A stretch of 33,967 nucleotides of DNA. It comes from Oscillospiraceae bacterium. GTDB lineage: Bacteria; Bacillota; Clostridia; Oscillospirales; Ruminococcaceae. Under the pieces are notes generated by a model. That model was not told the DNA's origin. It saw only the letters and a list, made by a program, of their open reading frames with translations, and did no database searches. Position numbers and translations under genes: made by a program. Each line of letters opens with the position of its first letter. Positions within the stretch are counted from its first letter, which is position 1. The stretch is taken from positions 1 to 33,967 of the forward strand of contig JAQXNQ010000061.1 of assembly GCA_029098085.1 (NCBI GenBank). Direction: 5' to 3'. Positions 7,012 to 14,036 of this stretch are shown here, piece after piece.

Positions 7012-9405
7012 GTGAGCCAAAAAGATCCTACCATCGACGATATTCTCAGAGAACTGGAGCTGGCGGATTCCGCCCAGAGCGATAGCAGCCCCACGGGACT
7101 GCCGGATGTGGACGCTCTGGTGCAGGATCTGATCGAAGAGCGGCAGCAGCCCGGCATTGACCCCCATTCCGGAAAGGAACTGCCCACCCGGGTGTTCCTC
7201 CGCTCCAAAAAGAAACGCCCCCCTGCAGAGCCTGCCGCAGCGGAGCCGCTGGAAGCCCTGCTGTCCGAGCTGGGCGCCGCCCCGGCCGCTGATGCGCAGA
7301 AAGCGCCGCCCTCTGCGCCGTCCCCCGCTCCAAAAGTCCCTTCTCCGGATGAGGCACCCAAAGTGCAGACCCCGCCTGCCGCAAATCCCTCAAAACCCGA
7401 GCCGCCGGAGGCGGAGCCTTTTGAAAAAACGCCGCCTCCATCTGCACCGAAAGCTGCGCCGCCCAAAAAGCAAGCGCCTCCCTCCGAAGACGAGACCGCC
7501 TATATCACCGGCCCCATCTCCATCGATATCGACGCCATCCGTGCCGGAACCCCCACCCCCAAGCCCATCCCCGCTCAGAAGATCGAGCCGGAGGAGCAGT
7601 CTCCCCCGGAGGAGGATCCCGCCTCCGGAAAGCCCCAGACCGCCCCGCGGTCGGGCCGGAACCCCCTTGCCCCCTGCTTCCGGCGGGCAGCCGCCGGAAA
7701 GGATCCCAATCAGCCCGGCGAGCTGGAAGCCATCTTCCGCCGGATCAGTGCCTCGGCCCAGACAAGGGGATGGATTCTGCTGCTGCTCTTCGTCTTTTCG
7801 CTGGTGCTGGTGTTTCTGATGGATCAGAGCCGCCACGCCGAAGCCGGGTGGATTCCCTCCCGCTGGCTCATGGGCCTGCTGACCGGTCTGGGCATCGGCG
7901 CCGGAGCAGCTGCGCTGCCGGTCATTGGAAGCGGCCTTCTCTCCCTGTGCAAGCTGGAGGAAAACCGCGACACGCCGCCCGCTCTGGCCTGGCTCATCAC
8001 GCTGGCCCAGACCCTGACCCTGACCATCTGGCCGAAGGGCTTCATCCATCCGCACATTCACTGTTACCTGCCCCTGGGCATCCTGCTGCTGGCGGCCGCC
8101 TTTCTGGGACGGCTGCTGACAGCCCACGCCGGTCTCCGCAGCCTGCGCTTTCTCCATGGACAGGGGGACAAATACGTTCCCCATCTGGTGGAGGACAAGC
8201 GGCTCGCCTCCGAGTTGTCCCGGGGTCTTCCCAATGAAGGGGAGCCGCCCGCCGTCAACCGCCGTTCCGCCGCCATCACCGATCTGGCCGCCTCCGCGCT
8301 GGGCACCGATTCCAGCGACCGGATGAGCCGGGTTCTGGTGCTGATCGGTCTGTCTGCCGGTGCGGCGGCAGCGCTGATCGGCCTCATCTGCACCAGTCAG
8401 AAGCATTTCGCCGTCACGCTGTTTTCCGCTGTCAACCTTCTGTTTGCCTCCATCCCGCTGGTTTTGCTCACGGCCTCCCCCGTCTCCCGCACGGCCAGGC
8501 TGATGGAAAAACAGCGGGGCATGGTCAGCGGCGAAGCCGGAGCCGAACGCTACCGGCAGGCGGGCTCCGTCCTGCTCAGCGCTCCCCAGCTGATTCCCTC
8601 CGACTTCATCTCTCTGGCCGCCATCAAAACCTTTGAGGGCACCCGACTGGACGATGTGCTGGTGGATGCTGCCTCGGTGCTGCGGGAGACCGACAGCATC
8701 CTGACCGACCTGTTCACCAAAATCACCGGGCAGAAAAAAGAACTGCTCCGTCAGGCGGACAACGTGGAACTGGAGGAAGGCTGCGGCATCTCCGGCTGGG
8801 TCGACGGAAAGCGCATCCTCATCGGCAATCGGGCCATGATGGCCGCCTACGATGTCCGGATCCCCAGCAAGGAATACGAGCGGCGCTACACCTCCAAGGG
8901 TCACGATCTGGTCTATCTGGCCGCCTCGGGCGAACTGGCCGCCATTTTCGTGCTGACGCTCCATGTGCCGCTGCAGGTTTCGGAGGCGGTTCAGTCCCTG
9001 GCGGACAACGGCTTCGGCCTGATCGTACATTCGGTGGACAGCCTGCTGACACCGGAGCGTCTGGGCAGACTGTTCGATGTGGATCCCGCTCAGATCAAGG
9101 TGCTGCCCCACCGGCTGATTCCCTACGCCGGACGGCTGAGCAGCGACGTGCGGGCCAAGCAGGCCCTGGCTGTCAACGACGGCAGCATCAGCGGACTGAC
9201 CGGCTGCCTGATCGGCGCCCGGCAGCTGCGGTCCATGATCTCCCTGAACCGGGTGCTGGCCATTACCTCCATCGTGCTGGGCTGCATGCTGCTGCTGATC
9301 TTCTCGCTGCTGGACGCCATGCGCTACCTGTCCCCCCTGCTGCTCTGCGGCTATGCACTGACCTGGATGGTGCTTAGCTGGCTGCTGCAGAAATTCTTCC
9401 GCTGA
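7012..9405 (+). CDS. Degenerate P-type ATPase-like membrane protein with Pro-rich N-terminus
   Basis: This 797-residue protein starts at GTG with GGAAGGAG upstream. Residues 1 to about 240 are low-complexity, rich in Pro, Ala, Glu and Lys. Four membrane segments follow (about 253-375), then a cytosolic stretch, a further pair (about 439-495), a soluble domain and C-terminal helices (from about 745). From about 480 it follows the order of a P1B-type ATPase. ASIPLVLLTASPVSRTARL sits where the CPC helix belongs, and GSVLLSAPQLIPSD where DKTGT should be. GCGISGWVDGKRILIGNR matches the nucleotide-domain GxGVxGxVxGxxxxxGN motif. LPHRL and AVNDGSISGL sit where LPEDK and the GDGxNDxP loop should be. 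The phosphorylated Asp, the metal-binding Cys pair and the TGE loop are not found. I infer a pseudoenzyme of unknown role. Confidence 0.7.
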   Translation: MSQKDPTIDDILRELELADSAQSDSSPTGLPDVDALVQDLIEERQQPGIDPHSGKELPTRVFLRSKKKRPPAEPAAAEPLEALLSELGAAPAADAQKAPPSAPSPAPKVPSPDEAPKVQTPPAANPSKPEPPEAEPFEKTPPPSAPKAAPPKKQAPPSEDETAYITGPISIDIDAIRAGTPTPKPIPAQKIEPEEQSPPEEDPASGKPQTAPRSGRNPLAPCFRRAAAGKDPNQPGELEAIFRRISASAQTRGWILLLLFVFSLVLVFLMDQSRHAEAGWIPSRWLMGLLTGLGIGAGAAALPVIGSGLLSLCKLEENRDTPPALAWLITLAQTLTLTIWPKGFIHPHIHCYLPLGILLLAAAFLGRLLTAHAGLRSLRFLHGQGDKYVPHLVEDKRLASELSRGLPNEGEPPAVNRRSAAITDLAASALGTDSSDRMSRVLVLIGLSAGAAAALIGLICTSQKHFAVTLFSAVNLLFASIPLVLLTASPVSRTARLMEKQRGMVSGEAGAERYRQAGSVLLSAPQLIPSDFISLAAIKTFEGTRLDDVLVDAASVLRETDSILTDLFTKITGQKKELLRQADNVELEEGCGISGWVDGKRILIGNRAMMAAYDVRIPSKEYERRYTSKGHDLVYLAASGELAAIFVLTLHVPLQVSEAVQSLADNGFGLIVHSVDSLLTPERLGRLFDVDPAQIKVLPHRLIPYAGRLSSDVRAKQALAVNDGSISGLTGCLIGARQLRSMISLNRVLAITSIVLGCMLLLIFSLLDAMRYLSPLLLCGYALTWMVLSWLLQKFFR

Positions 9406-9415
9406 AGGAGCTATT

Positions 9416-9973
9416 ATGTTTGACATCATCGAGCTTCCCGTCGAAGCCTGGAAGGGAACCTGTCTGCCCCTTTCCTACACAACCCGTCAGTATTACGATG
9501 TAGCCCTTTCCCGAAAGCCCGACGGCTTCTCTGTAGAGCTCACCCTGAAGGAGCTGGAAAAGCCCTACACCAGCTCGCCGGAGCAATACGACTTTCCTGA
9601 CCGGCTGTATGCCGACTGGTGGGAGGGCGCGCTGGCCCGGGGCGTCGTTCTGGACGGCAAGCTGATCGCCGCCATCGAAACCTGCCCCGAAAATTGGTCC
9701 AACCGGCTGCGGGTCACCGAGCTGTGGGTGGACACCCCCTATCAGAAGCAGGGGCTGGGTCACGCCCTGATGGAAACGGCCAAGCAGCAGGCCCTCCGGG
9801 AAAACCGCCGGGCTGTGATTCTGGAAACCCAATCCTGCAACGTCAATGCCATCGGCTTTTACCTGCACGAGGGCTTCACCCTCATCGGCCTGGACACCTG
9901 CTGCTACTCCAACCGGGACATCGAACGCAAAGAGGTGCGGCTGGAAATGGGCTGGTTCCCGGAGCAACCCTGA
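9416..9973 (+). CDS. GNAT acetyltransferase, streptothricin-acetyltransferase-like
   Basis: This 185-residue GNAT-fold protein would transfer acetyl from acetyl-CoA to an amine. The pyrophosphate-binding motif is YQKQGLGHALM (Q-x-x-G-x-G). After it come LETQSCNVNAIGFYLHEGF and LIGLDTCCYSN, which resemble, from memory, the SAT4-type streptothricin acetyltransferases (LETQxNNxxAxxFYxxxGF, then GSVDTxxY). The substrate is therefore unknown; calling it a resistance gene would go beyond the evidence. AAGGAG is well placed before ATG 9416, ten bases after the pseudo-ATPase stop, so it is probably co-transcribed with rlmB. A bidirectional terminator follows it. Confidence 0.82.
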   Translation: MFDIIELPVEAWKGTCLPLSYTTRQYYDVALSRKPDGFSVELTLKELEKPYTSSPEQYDFPDRLYADWWEGALARGVVLDGKLIAAIETCPENWSNRLRVTELWVDTPYQKQGLGHALMETAKQQALRENRRAVILETQSCNVNAIGFYLHEGFTLIGLDTCCYSNRDIERKEVRLEMGWFPEQP

Positions 9974-9989
9974 CAGAAAAATAAAAGAG

Positions 9990-10033
9990 AGGCCGGATAC
10001 CCCGCACGCTGGTGCGCCGTATCCGGCCTTTTC
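9990..10033. terminator. Bidirectional terminator between converging operons
   Basis: AGGCCGGATAC (9990-10000) and GTATCCGGCCT (10019-10029) form an 11-base stem, with an inner GCAC/GTGC stem. It is followed by TTTTCT on the plus strand and flanked by an A-rich stretch that serves the minus-strand operon. Confidence 0.85.
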
Positions 10034-10043
10034 TATTCCTTGA

Positions 10044-10388
10044 TCATACAGAGCAGCTCCGCCCATGGGTCGAATCCGCCGCCTTCCAGGCAGCGGACAG
10101 GGCGCGCAGCCATTTCCGTGCCCGGTTCTCTGGACGGGGCTTGGGCAGAGCCTCGGTCATCCGCACCAGAATGGCATCCTCGCCGATGACCTCAATGTTC
10201 TGCCAGGGGATGGTCAGATCCGGTTCCCGCCCCAGCAGGCCAAACCACCGCAGCCGTCCGCAGACCACCAGCGCCCGCACAGAGGCCGTATCCAGATCCA
10301 CCAGCAGATGATCCGCATAGCCGATCCGGCTGCCGTCCTTCAGACTGAGAATTTCCTTCCGCTCCAGCTCTCCGGACCGAACCTCCAT
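10044..10388 (-). CDS. ylmC: YlmC/YmxH-family PRC-barrel sporulation protein
   Basis: This 114-residue protein begins MEVRSGELERKEILSLKDGSRIGY and continues DHLLVDLDTASVRALVV and EPDLTIPWQNIEVIGEDAILV. That is the PRC-barrel pattern of the YlmC/YmxH family, whose Bacillus members are linked to sporulation but lack a defined biochemistry. The C-terminal 35 residues (LPKPRPENRARKWL onward) are basic and extend past the barrel. The ORF track starts it at 10517 inside the upstream gene. I choose ATG 10388 because GAAGGGGGAA lies about seven bases upstream and the family start fits. It is the last gene of the minus-strand unit, 38 bases after the pseudouridine synthase gene. Confidence 0.8.
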   Translation of the reverse strand: MEVRSGELERKEILSLKDGSRIGYADHLLVDLDTASVRALVVCGRLRWFGLLGREPDLTIPWQNIEVIGEDAILVRMTEALPKPRPENRARKWLRALSAAWKAADSTHGRSCSV

Positions 10389-10426
10389 ACCGCTTCCCCC
10401 TTCGCGCCGCATTCCTGCAACACAGT

Positions 10427-11389
10427 TTATTCTGTCAGCGCAGCCGGTATGCCATCCCGGGCAAACCAGACGTCCTCCACCTGAAACACCCGGCCGTTCA
10501 GATAGGACAGAAGGCATTCCTCCCGGAAATCAAAGACCAGCTTGTAAGAATAGAGAGCCTGACAGTCAAAGCCCAGGGCCTTTTCCTTCTGATTTTTGCC
10601 ATACTTGCCGTCTCCCACCAGCGGGCAGCCGATATAGGCCATGTGGGCCCGGATCTGGTGGGTGCGGCCGGTCTTCAGATCCACCTCCACCAGCGAGTAT
10701 TTCCCATTGGTGGTCAGCACCCGGTAACGGGTGATCATGGTGCGGGCGCCGGGGCGGGGTTTGTCGAAGATCACGGCCCGGTTTTCTTTCTCGTCCTTCA
10801 TATGATAGTGGGTCAGGGTGGCCTCCCGGGGACGGGGACAGCCCTTGACCAGACAGAGATAGTACTTGTGCAGCTCCCGATTTTTGATGCAGTCGTTGAG
10901 CAGCCGCAGGGCGGGGGCGTTCTTGGCCACGATGACGATGCCGCCGGTGTTGCGGTCGATGCGGTTGCAGAGGGCGGGCGCAAAGGAAGCCTCCGCATCG
11001 GGGTCATACTCCCCCTTGTCGTAGAGATAGTGCTGCACCCGGTTGATCAGGGTGTCCACCGTCTCTCCCTCGTCCTCGTGGACGATCAGACCCTGAGGCT
11101 TATCGCAGAGCAGGATGTTTTCGTCCTCGTACACGACCTTCACCTGTCCGCTGGCCTGCAGAAAGGCGGGGCGCTCCTGCGCCTCAAAGAATTCGTCGCC
11201 GATATACAGCGTCACCCGGTCGCCGGGCTGCAGGCGAGTGCTGATCTCGCTCCGCTTGCCGTTGACCTTGATCCGCTTGAGCCGAAGATACTTGTACATC
11301 AGGCTCTTGGGCAGGGCACGGACCGCCTTCTGCAGGAACTTGTCCAGACGCTGCCCGGCGTCGTTTTCGTTGATCACAAATTCTCTCAC
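10427..11389 (-). CDS. RluA-family pseudouridine synthase with S4 domain
   Basis: This 320-residue enzyme isomerises uridine to pseudouridine in rRNA. Residues about 13-65 are an S4 RNA-binding domain (AGQRLDKFLQK, KRIKVNGKR, LQPGDRVTLYI). The catalytic domain includes CDKPQGLIVH, the active-site Asp145 in NRIDRNTGG, and the conserved GRTHQIRAHM and LVGDGKYG segments. This layout is that of RluC/RluD-type enzymes, but the exact target uridines cannot be assigned. The usual HRLDxxTSG reads NRIDRNTGG, a variant I have seen in Firmicutes. The start is GTG at 11389 and overlaps the stop of the upstream small gene as GTGA, so the two are translationally coupled. Confidence 0.92.
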   Translation of the reverse strand: MREFVINENDAGQRLDKFLQKAVRALPKSLMYKYLRLKRIKVNGKRSEISTRLQPGDRVTLYIGDEFFEAQERPAFLQASGQVKVVYEDENILLCDKPQGLIVHEDEGETVDTLINRVQHYLYDKGEYDPDAEASFAPALCNRIDRNTGGIVIVAKNAPALRLLNDCIKNRELHKYYLCLVKGCPRPREATLTHYHMKDEKENRAVIFDKPRPGARTMITRYRVLTTNGKYSLVEVDLKTGRTHQIRAHMAYIGCPLVGDGKYGKNQKEKALGFDCQALYSYKLVFDFREECLLSYLNGRVFQVEDVWFARDGIPAALTE

Positions 11390-11595
11390 AGCTCAAAATC
11401 CTCCGGGCGGTATTTGGGCAGCAGCCGGACGCCCCGGGGCCTGCGCTTCAGCGGAGCGTACTGGAACCGCCGGCAGGAATAATAGGGGGATACCACGCCG
11501 TTTTTGGGGCAGAAAACCATCTGACCGTCCTGATCCGGCCGTCCCAGCTCACAATAGCTGCAGGCGGGCTCAACATTTTTTCCGAAAAGCTTCAT
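11386..11595 (-). CDS. Small Cys-rich conserved protein, function unknown
   Basis: This 69-residue protein has four spaced cysteines: CSYCELG, MVFCPKNG and YYSCRRFQYAP. They could bind zinc or an FeS cluster. It is basic toward the C-terminus (KRRPRGVRLLPKYRPEDFEL). I recall similar short proteins upstream of RluA-type genes in Clostridia, but know no function. The ORF track extends it to 11733, inside the carboxypeptidase gene. The ATG at 11595 with AGGAGA about eight bases upstream is the sensible start. The 4-base GTGA overlap with the pseudouridine synthase suggests a related role in RNA or ribosome biology, which is inference. Confidence 0.75.
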   Translation of the reverse strand: MKLFGKNVEPACSYCELGRPDQDGQMVFCPKNGVVSPYYSCRRFQYAPLKRRPRGVRLLPKYRPEDFEL

Positions 11596-11615
11596 CGTCT
11601 GTCTCCTGAAAAGTT

Positions 11616-12524
11616 TTATGCATCGTCCACGGTGGGCTCCAACAGGGTCAGGGTGCCGGCTCCGGCATCCAGCCTTGCCCGGATGCCGATGGGCAGAATG
11701 CCCGACCGCAGGCCGTGACCGTAATCCTCGCACCGCACCACCGGAATGTTCCAGCGCTGGCCCACCCGGCGCAGAATGTCGTCAACCAACGGCTGGGGCT
11801 CATCATCGTAATAGCCCCAGAGGAGGCCTTTTACCTGCCGGAAGAGTCCGCTCTGCTCGATGTGGCTGAGCCACTTGCTGACGGCGGCAGGCTTGTTCAG
11901 ATGAATCATATCCTCCAGAAAGAGGATGCAGGGTTCGTCCGGCATGCGATACCAGGCACCGCCCAGCATGGCGGCGAAGTTCATCAGATACCCGCCGGTC
12001 AGAACGCCCTCACAGCTGCCCGGGCAGAGGGACACCCACTCGCTCCCCTTCGGAAAGGTGTAGGGCGCGCCGCTGCAGACCGCCGCGTCAAAATGCCGCC
12101 GGTTGAAATCGCCGGGCTGGATAAAGCTCCGGGGTGACTGGCCATAATAGGTACAGATGCCGCAGCGGGAGGACACGGCCTCCAGAATGGTGGTGCCGTC
12201 GCTGTAGCTGAGCAGGAGCTTCGGATCCGCCGCCAGGGCATCGTAGTCGATCAGCGGCAGGAGCTCGTTGCCCACCTCGCCGCCGCCGAACAGAATCATC
12301 CGTACCCCGGGATCGCGGATCATGGCGTTGAAATCCGCCGCCCGCTCCTCAGCCGAAGCGGCAAAGCCCCAGCTGTTCCGAAACAGGTTCTCCCCCAGCT
12401 TCACCTGAAAGCCGGCGGCCTCCAGCACCCGGACGGCCCGGGTGATTTTTTCCTCTTCAGCGGCATAGCAGGGGGCGACGATGCCGATCTGGTCACCGGC
12501 ACGCAGTCTGCAGGGCTTTTTCAT
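11616..12524 (-). CDS. LD-carboxypeptidase (peptidase family S66)
   Basis: This 302-residue protein belongs to the LdcA/MccF group of serine peptidases, which trim the terminal D-amino acid from murein tetrapeptides or cleave peptidyl-nucleotide antibiotics. The N-terminal start GDQIGIVAPC, the segment ILFGGGEVGNELLPLIDYD and the nucleophile elbow LSYSDGTT (Ser108) are family-typical. Candidates for the Glu and His of the Ser-Glu-His triad lie in LFLEDMIH and DYGHGLRSG. There is no signal peptide, consistent with a cytoplasmic peptidoglycan-recycling enzyme. It has its own promoter overlapping the end of ylbJ and lies 20 bases before the small Cys-rich gene. Confidence 0.9.
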   Translation of the reverse strand: MKKPCRLRAGDQIGIVAPCYAAEEEKITRAVRVLEAAGFQVKLGENLFRNSWGFAASAEERAADFNAMIRDPGVRMILFGGGEVGNELLPLIDYDALAADPKLLLSYSDGTTILEAVSSRCGICTYYGQSPRSFIQPGDFNRRHFDAAVCSGAPYTFPKGSEWVSLCPGSCEGVLTGGYLMNFAAMLGGAWYRMPDEPCILFLEDMIHLNKPAAVSKWLSHIEQSGLFRQVKGLLWGYYDDEPQPLVDDILRRVGQRWNIPVVRCEDYGHGLRSGILPIGIRARLDAGAGTLTLLEPTVDDA

Positions 12525-12556
12525 GGGTGCATTCTCCCTTTCAGATGTTTGCTTTT

Positions 12557-12585
12557 ATTATAGCACGCTCTTTTCTTCCCTGCAA
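12557..12585 (-). promoter_or_regulatory. Promoter of the LD-carboxypeptidase-rluA-ylmC unit
   Basis: On the minus strand TTGCAG, 17 bases, then TATAAT preceded by TGC. The -10 contains the TAA stop codon of ylbJ. It would allow the four downstream genes to be expressed during growth independently of the sporulation genes. Confidence 0.65.
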
Positions 12586-13613
12586 GGCTTCTTCCCGCTC
12601 TGAGGCAAGGTCAACGGCAGCATCAGGCAGAGCATCACCAGACAGACCGCCGCCGTCACCGAGCCGCTGCCGTTTTGGGGAAGCGGCTGGGAAAAGCTGG
12701 AGAAAACCTCCGCCGGAATGCGGCAGAAGCGCACCGAAACCAGGGTAAACAGCAGGCTGAAAAAGCAGTGGGGCAGCCGGAACAGCAGAAATGCTCCCAG
12801 CCGCACGCCGGTTCCCCGCAGAAAGCAGCCCAGCTGCATCCAGACGCAGACCCCGCCCAAAGAGGTGTAGATGGTGGACAGAATCAGCGCCTGCCGGAAG
12901 GAAATGCCCTTCAGGCCGCCGCAGCCCACCGTCACCTCCAGCAGTCCTGACAGCACCCTGCCGCCCGGCAGCAGCTCCGCAAAGGTCTGCACGGCGGAAA
13001 AGAGCAGTACAAAGCAGCAGATGGCGAAAACGGCCCGGCCTGCGCCGGTCACCGACCGGACAAAGCAGGCGGCATAGTCCTGTTCTCCGGCGAAGGGATC
13101 CCCCTCCGCCCTGTCGCAGGGCATCAGAAAGCCGGCCAGCACGCCGGTCACCACCATGGCCGCCGTCTGACAAAGCCAGAGCAGCAATCCCATCCGGGCA
13201 CTGCCGAACACCGCCGCGCCCACCGCCCCGGTCAGGAAGGACGGCGAGCAGCAGACGCAGCTGCACAGCAGCTTTTCGCCGGTCCTGGGCCCCAGCCTCC
13301 CCTGCCGCACCAGATTGCCCACCATCCGCGCGCCGGCAGGATACCCGCCCACGAGGCTCACCGCCAGAACCGGCGCCGTCTCCCCCGGCAGCTGAAACAG
13401 CCGGCAGACCAGCCGGAAGGGCCACAGCAGCGCCGGGGCCAGGTCGGCCGAGGACAGAAAGTCCGCCAGAATCATAAACACAAACAGCGATGGGATCACC
13501 GACTCCAGACAGAGCCGCATCCCCGCCCTGACCCCCTGCAGAACCCGGTCGCTTTCCCACAGAAGGAGAAACGCAGCGGCTGCAGCCCCGCCGGATACCA
13601 TCCATTTTTTCAC
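12558..13613 (-). CDS. ylbJ: Sporulation integral membrane protein YlbJ-like
   Basis: This 351-residue polytopic membrane protein has the nucleoside-recognition/Gate pattern of YlbJ and SpmA-like proteins. It begins with an N-terminal segment, then LCLESVIPSLFVFMILADFL, the conserved LVGGYPAGARMVGNL and SCVCCSPSFLTGAVG, and several further hydrophobic helices. In Bacillus subtilis ylbJ is expressed under sigma-E and is needed for heat-resistant spores; what it transports is unresolved. The start is GTG at 13613 with GGAGGG upstream, ten bases after yqfC. Pairing with yqfC is unlike B. subtilis. It is somewhat shorter than the roughly 400 residues I recall for the Bacillus protein. Confidence 0.85.
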   Translation of the reverse strand: MKKWMVSGGAAAAAFLLLWESDRVLQGVRAGMRLCLESVIPSLFVFMILADFLSSADLAPALLWPFRLVCRLFQLPGETAPVLAVSLVGGYPAGARMVGNLVRQGRLGPRTGEKLLCSCVCCSPSFLTGAVGAAVFGSARMGLLLWLCQTAAMVVTGVLAGFLMPCDRAEGDPFAGEQDYAACFVRSVTGAGRAVFAICCFVLLFSAVQTFAELLPGGRVLSGLLEVTVGCGGLKGISFRQALILSTIYTSLGGVCVWMQLGCFLRGTGVRLGAFLLFRLPHCFFSLLFTLVSVRFCRIPAEVFSSFSQPLPQNGSGSVTAAVCLVMLCLMLPLTLPQSGKKPCREEKSVL

Positions 13614-13623
13614 AGATGCCCTC

Positions 13624-13917
13624 CTATCCGAATTCGACAGAGGTGAAGCTTCCCCGCACCAGCAGCCGTCCGTCCCGGTATTCCTCCACCCGGATGTCCC
13701 TGCCGAAAACCGTCACCGGCACCTTTCCCGCCGTGAAGCGGATGTAGCCCTCTCCGAAATCCAGCACGCCGCCGCACCGCTCCAGATAAAGGGTATGGCT
13801 GCCCCACAGCTGCAGCGGCGGCTGCAGTCCCAGCTCCAGCTCATCCAGAAAGGCCGCTGTCCTTGAAAACGCCTTCCGATCCGGCTTTTCCCGCGGTTTT
13901 CGATGTCGCTCTCTCAA
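13624..13917 (-). CDS. yqfC: YabP/YqfC-family sporulation protein
   Basis: This 97-residue protein has a basic N-terminus (RERHRKPREKPDRK) followed by LQLWGSHTLYLERCGGVLDFGEGYIRF and VTVFGRDIRVEEYRDGRLLVRGSF. This is the YabP/YqfC fold: the segment on the spore-coat or IM-associated factor ends in a short beta-rich domain. YqfC normally acts with YqfD during sporulation. The start is TTG at 13917 with GGAAAGGAAGG about eight bases upstream. Unlike in Bacillus, where yqfC directly precedes yqfD on one strand, it is divergent from yqfD here and leads into ylbJ instead. Confidence 0.85.
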   Translation of the reverse strand: MRERHRKPREKPDRKAFSRTAAFLDELELGLQPPLQLWGSHTLYLERCGGVLDFGEGYIRFTAGKVPVTVFGRDIRVEEYRDGRLLVRGSFTSVEFG

Positions 13918-13976
13918 ACCGTCCGCCTTCCTTTCCGCCCTGCGGCAATTGCACGGCTTCCCGTTCTTCTGGCATT

Positions 13977-14004
13977 ATATTCCTTTGTTCCGCTTCATAT
14001 ACAT
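13977..14004 (+). promoter_or_regulatory. Possible sigma-E-like promoter of yqfD
   Basis: ATATT, then 14 bases, then CATATACAT resembles the sigma-E pattern (ATA about 16 bases before CATACANT), but the last position does not fit well. It lies about 35 bases before yqfD. Sigma-E control would be expected for this gene in spore-formers. Confidence 0.35.
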
Positions 14005-14036
14005 GGGACATGAGAAGCGGGAAAGGAAGGATGACC

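Noticed and set aside
5862-7466. 534-residue minus-strand ORF opposite rlmB
   Set aside because: The plus strand encodes intact RlmB; this frame is a shadow and also covers the terminator.
7161-7680. Repeat array within the proline-rich region of the pseudo-ATPase gene
   Set aside because: The region is low-complexity in composition, but I see no regular repeat unit.
7390-9429. 679-residue minus-strand ORF opposite the pseudo-ATPase
   Set aside because: Gln/Gly/His-rich with no domain. The plus strand has membrane helices, P-type motifs, a GTG start with a ribosome site and operon context.
9416-9973. Antibiotic resistance gene (streptothricin acetyltransferase)
   Set aside because: Only the general C-terminal pattern resembles SAT4. 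GNAT sequences are too divergent to assign a drug substrate by eye.
12541-13605. 354-residue ORF in another frame over ylbJ
   Set aside because: The neighbouring frame (12558-13613) has the YlbJ motifs and membrane helices; this one is Gly/Arg-rich noise.
13863-14036. N-terminal extension of yqfD in the ORF track
   Set aside because: It overlaps yqfC antisense and lacks a ribosome site, whereas ATG 14037 has a strong one.
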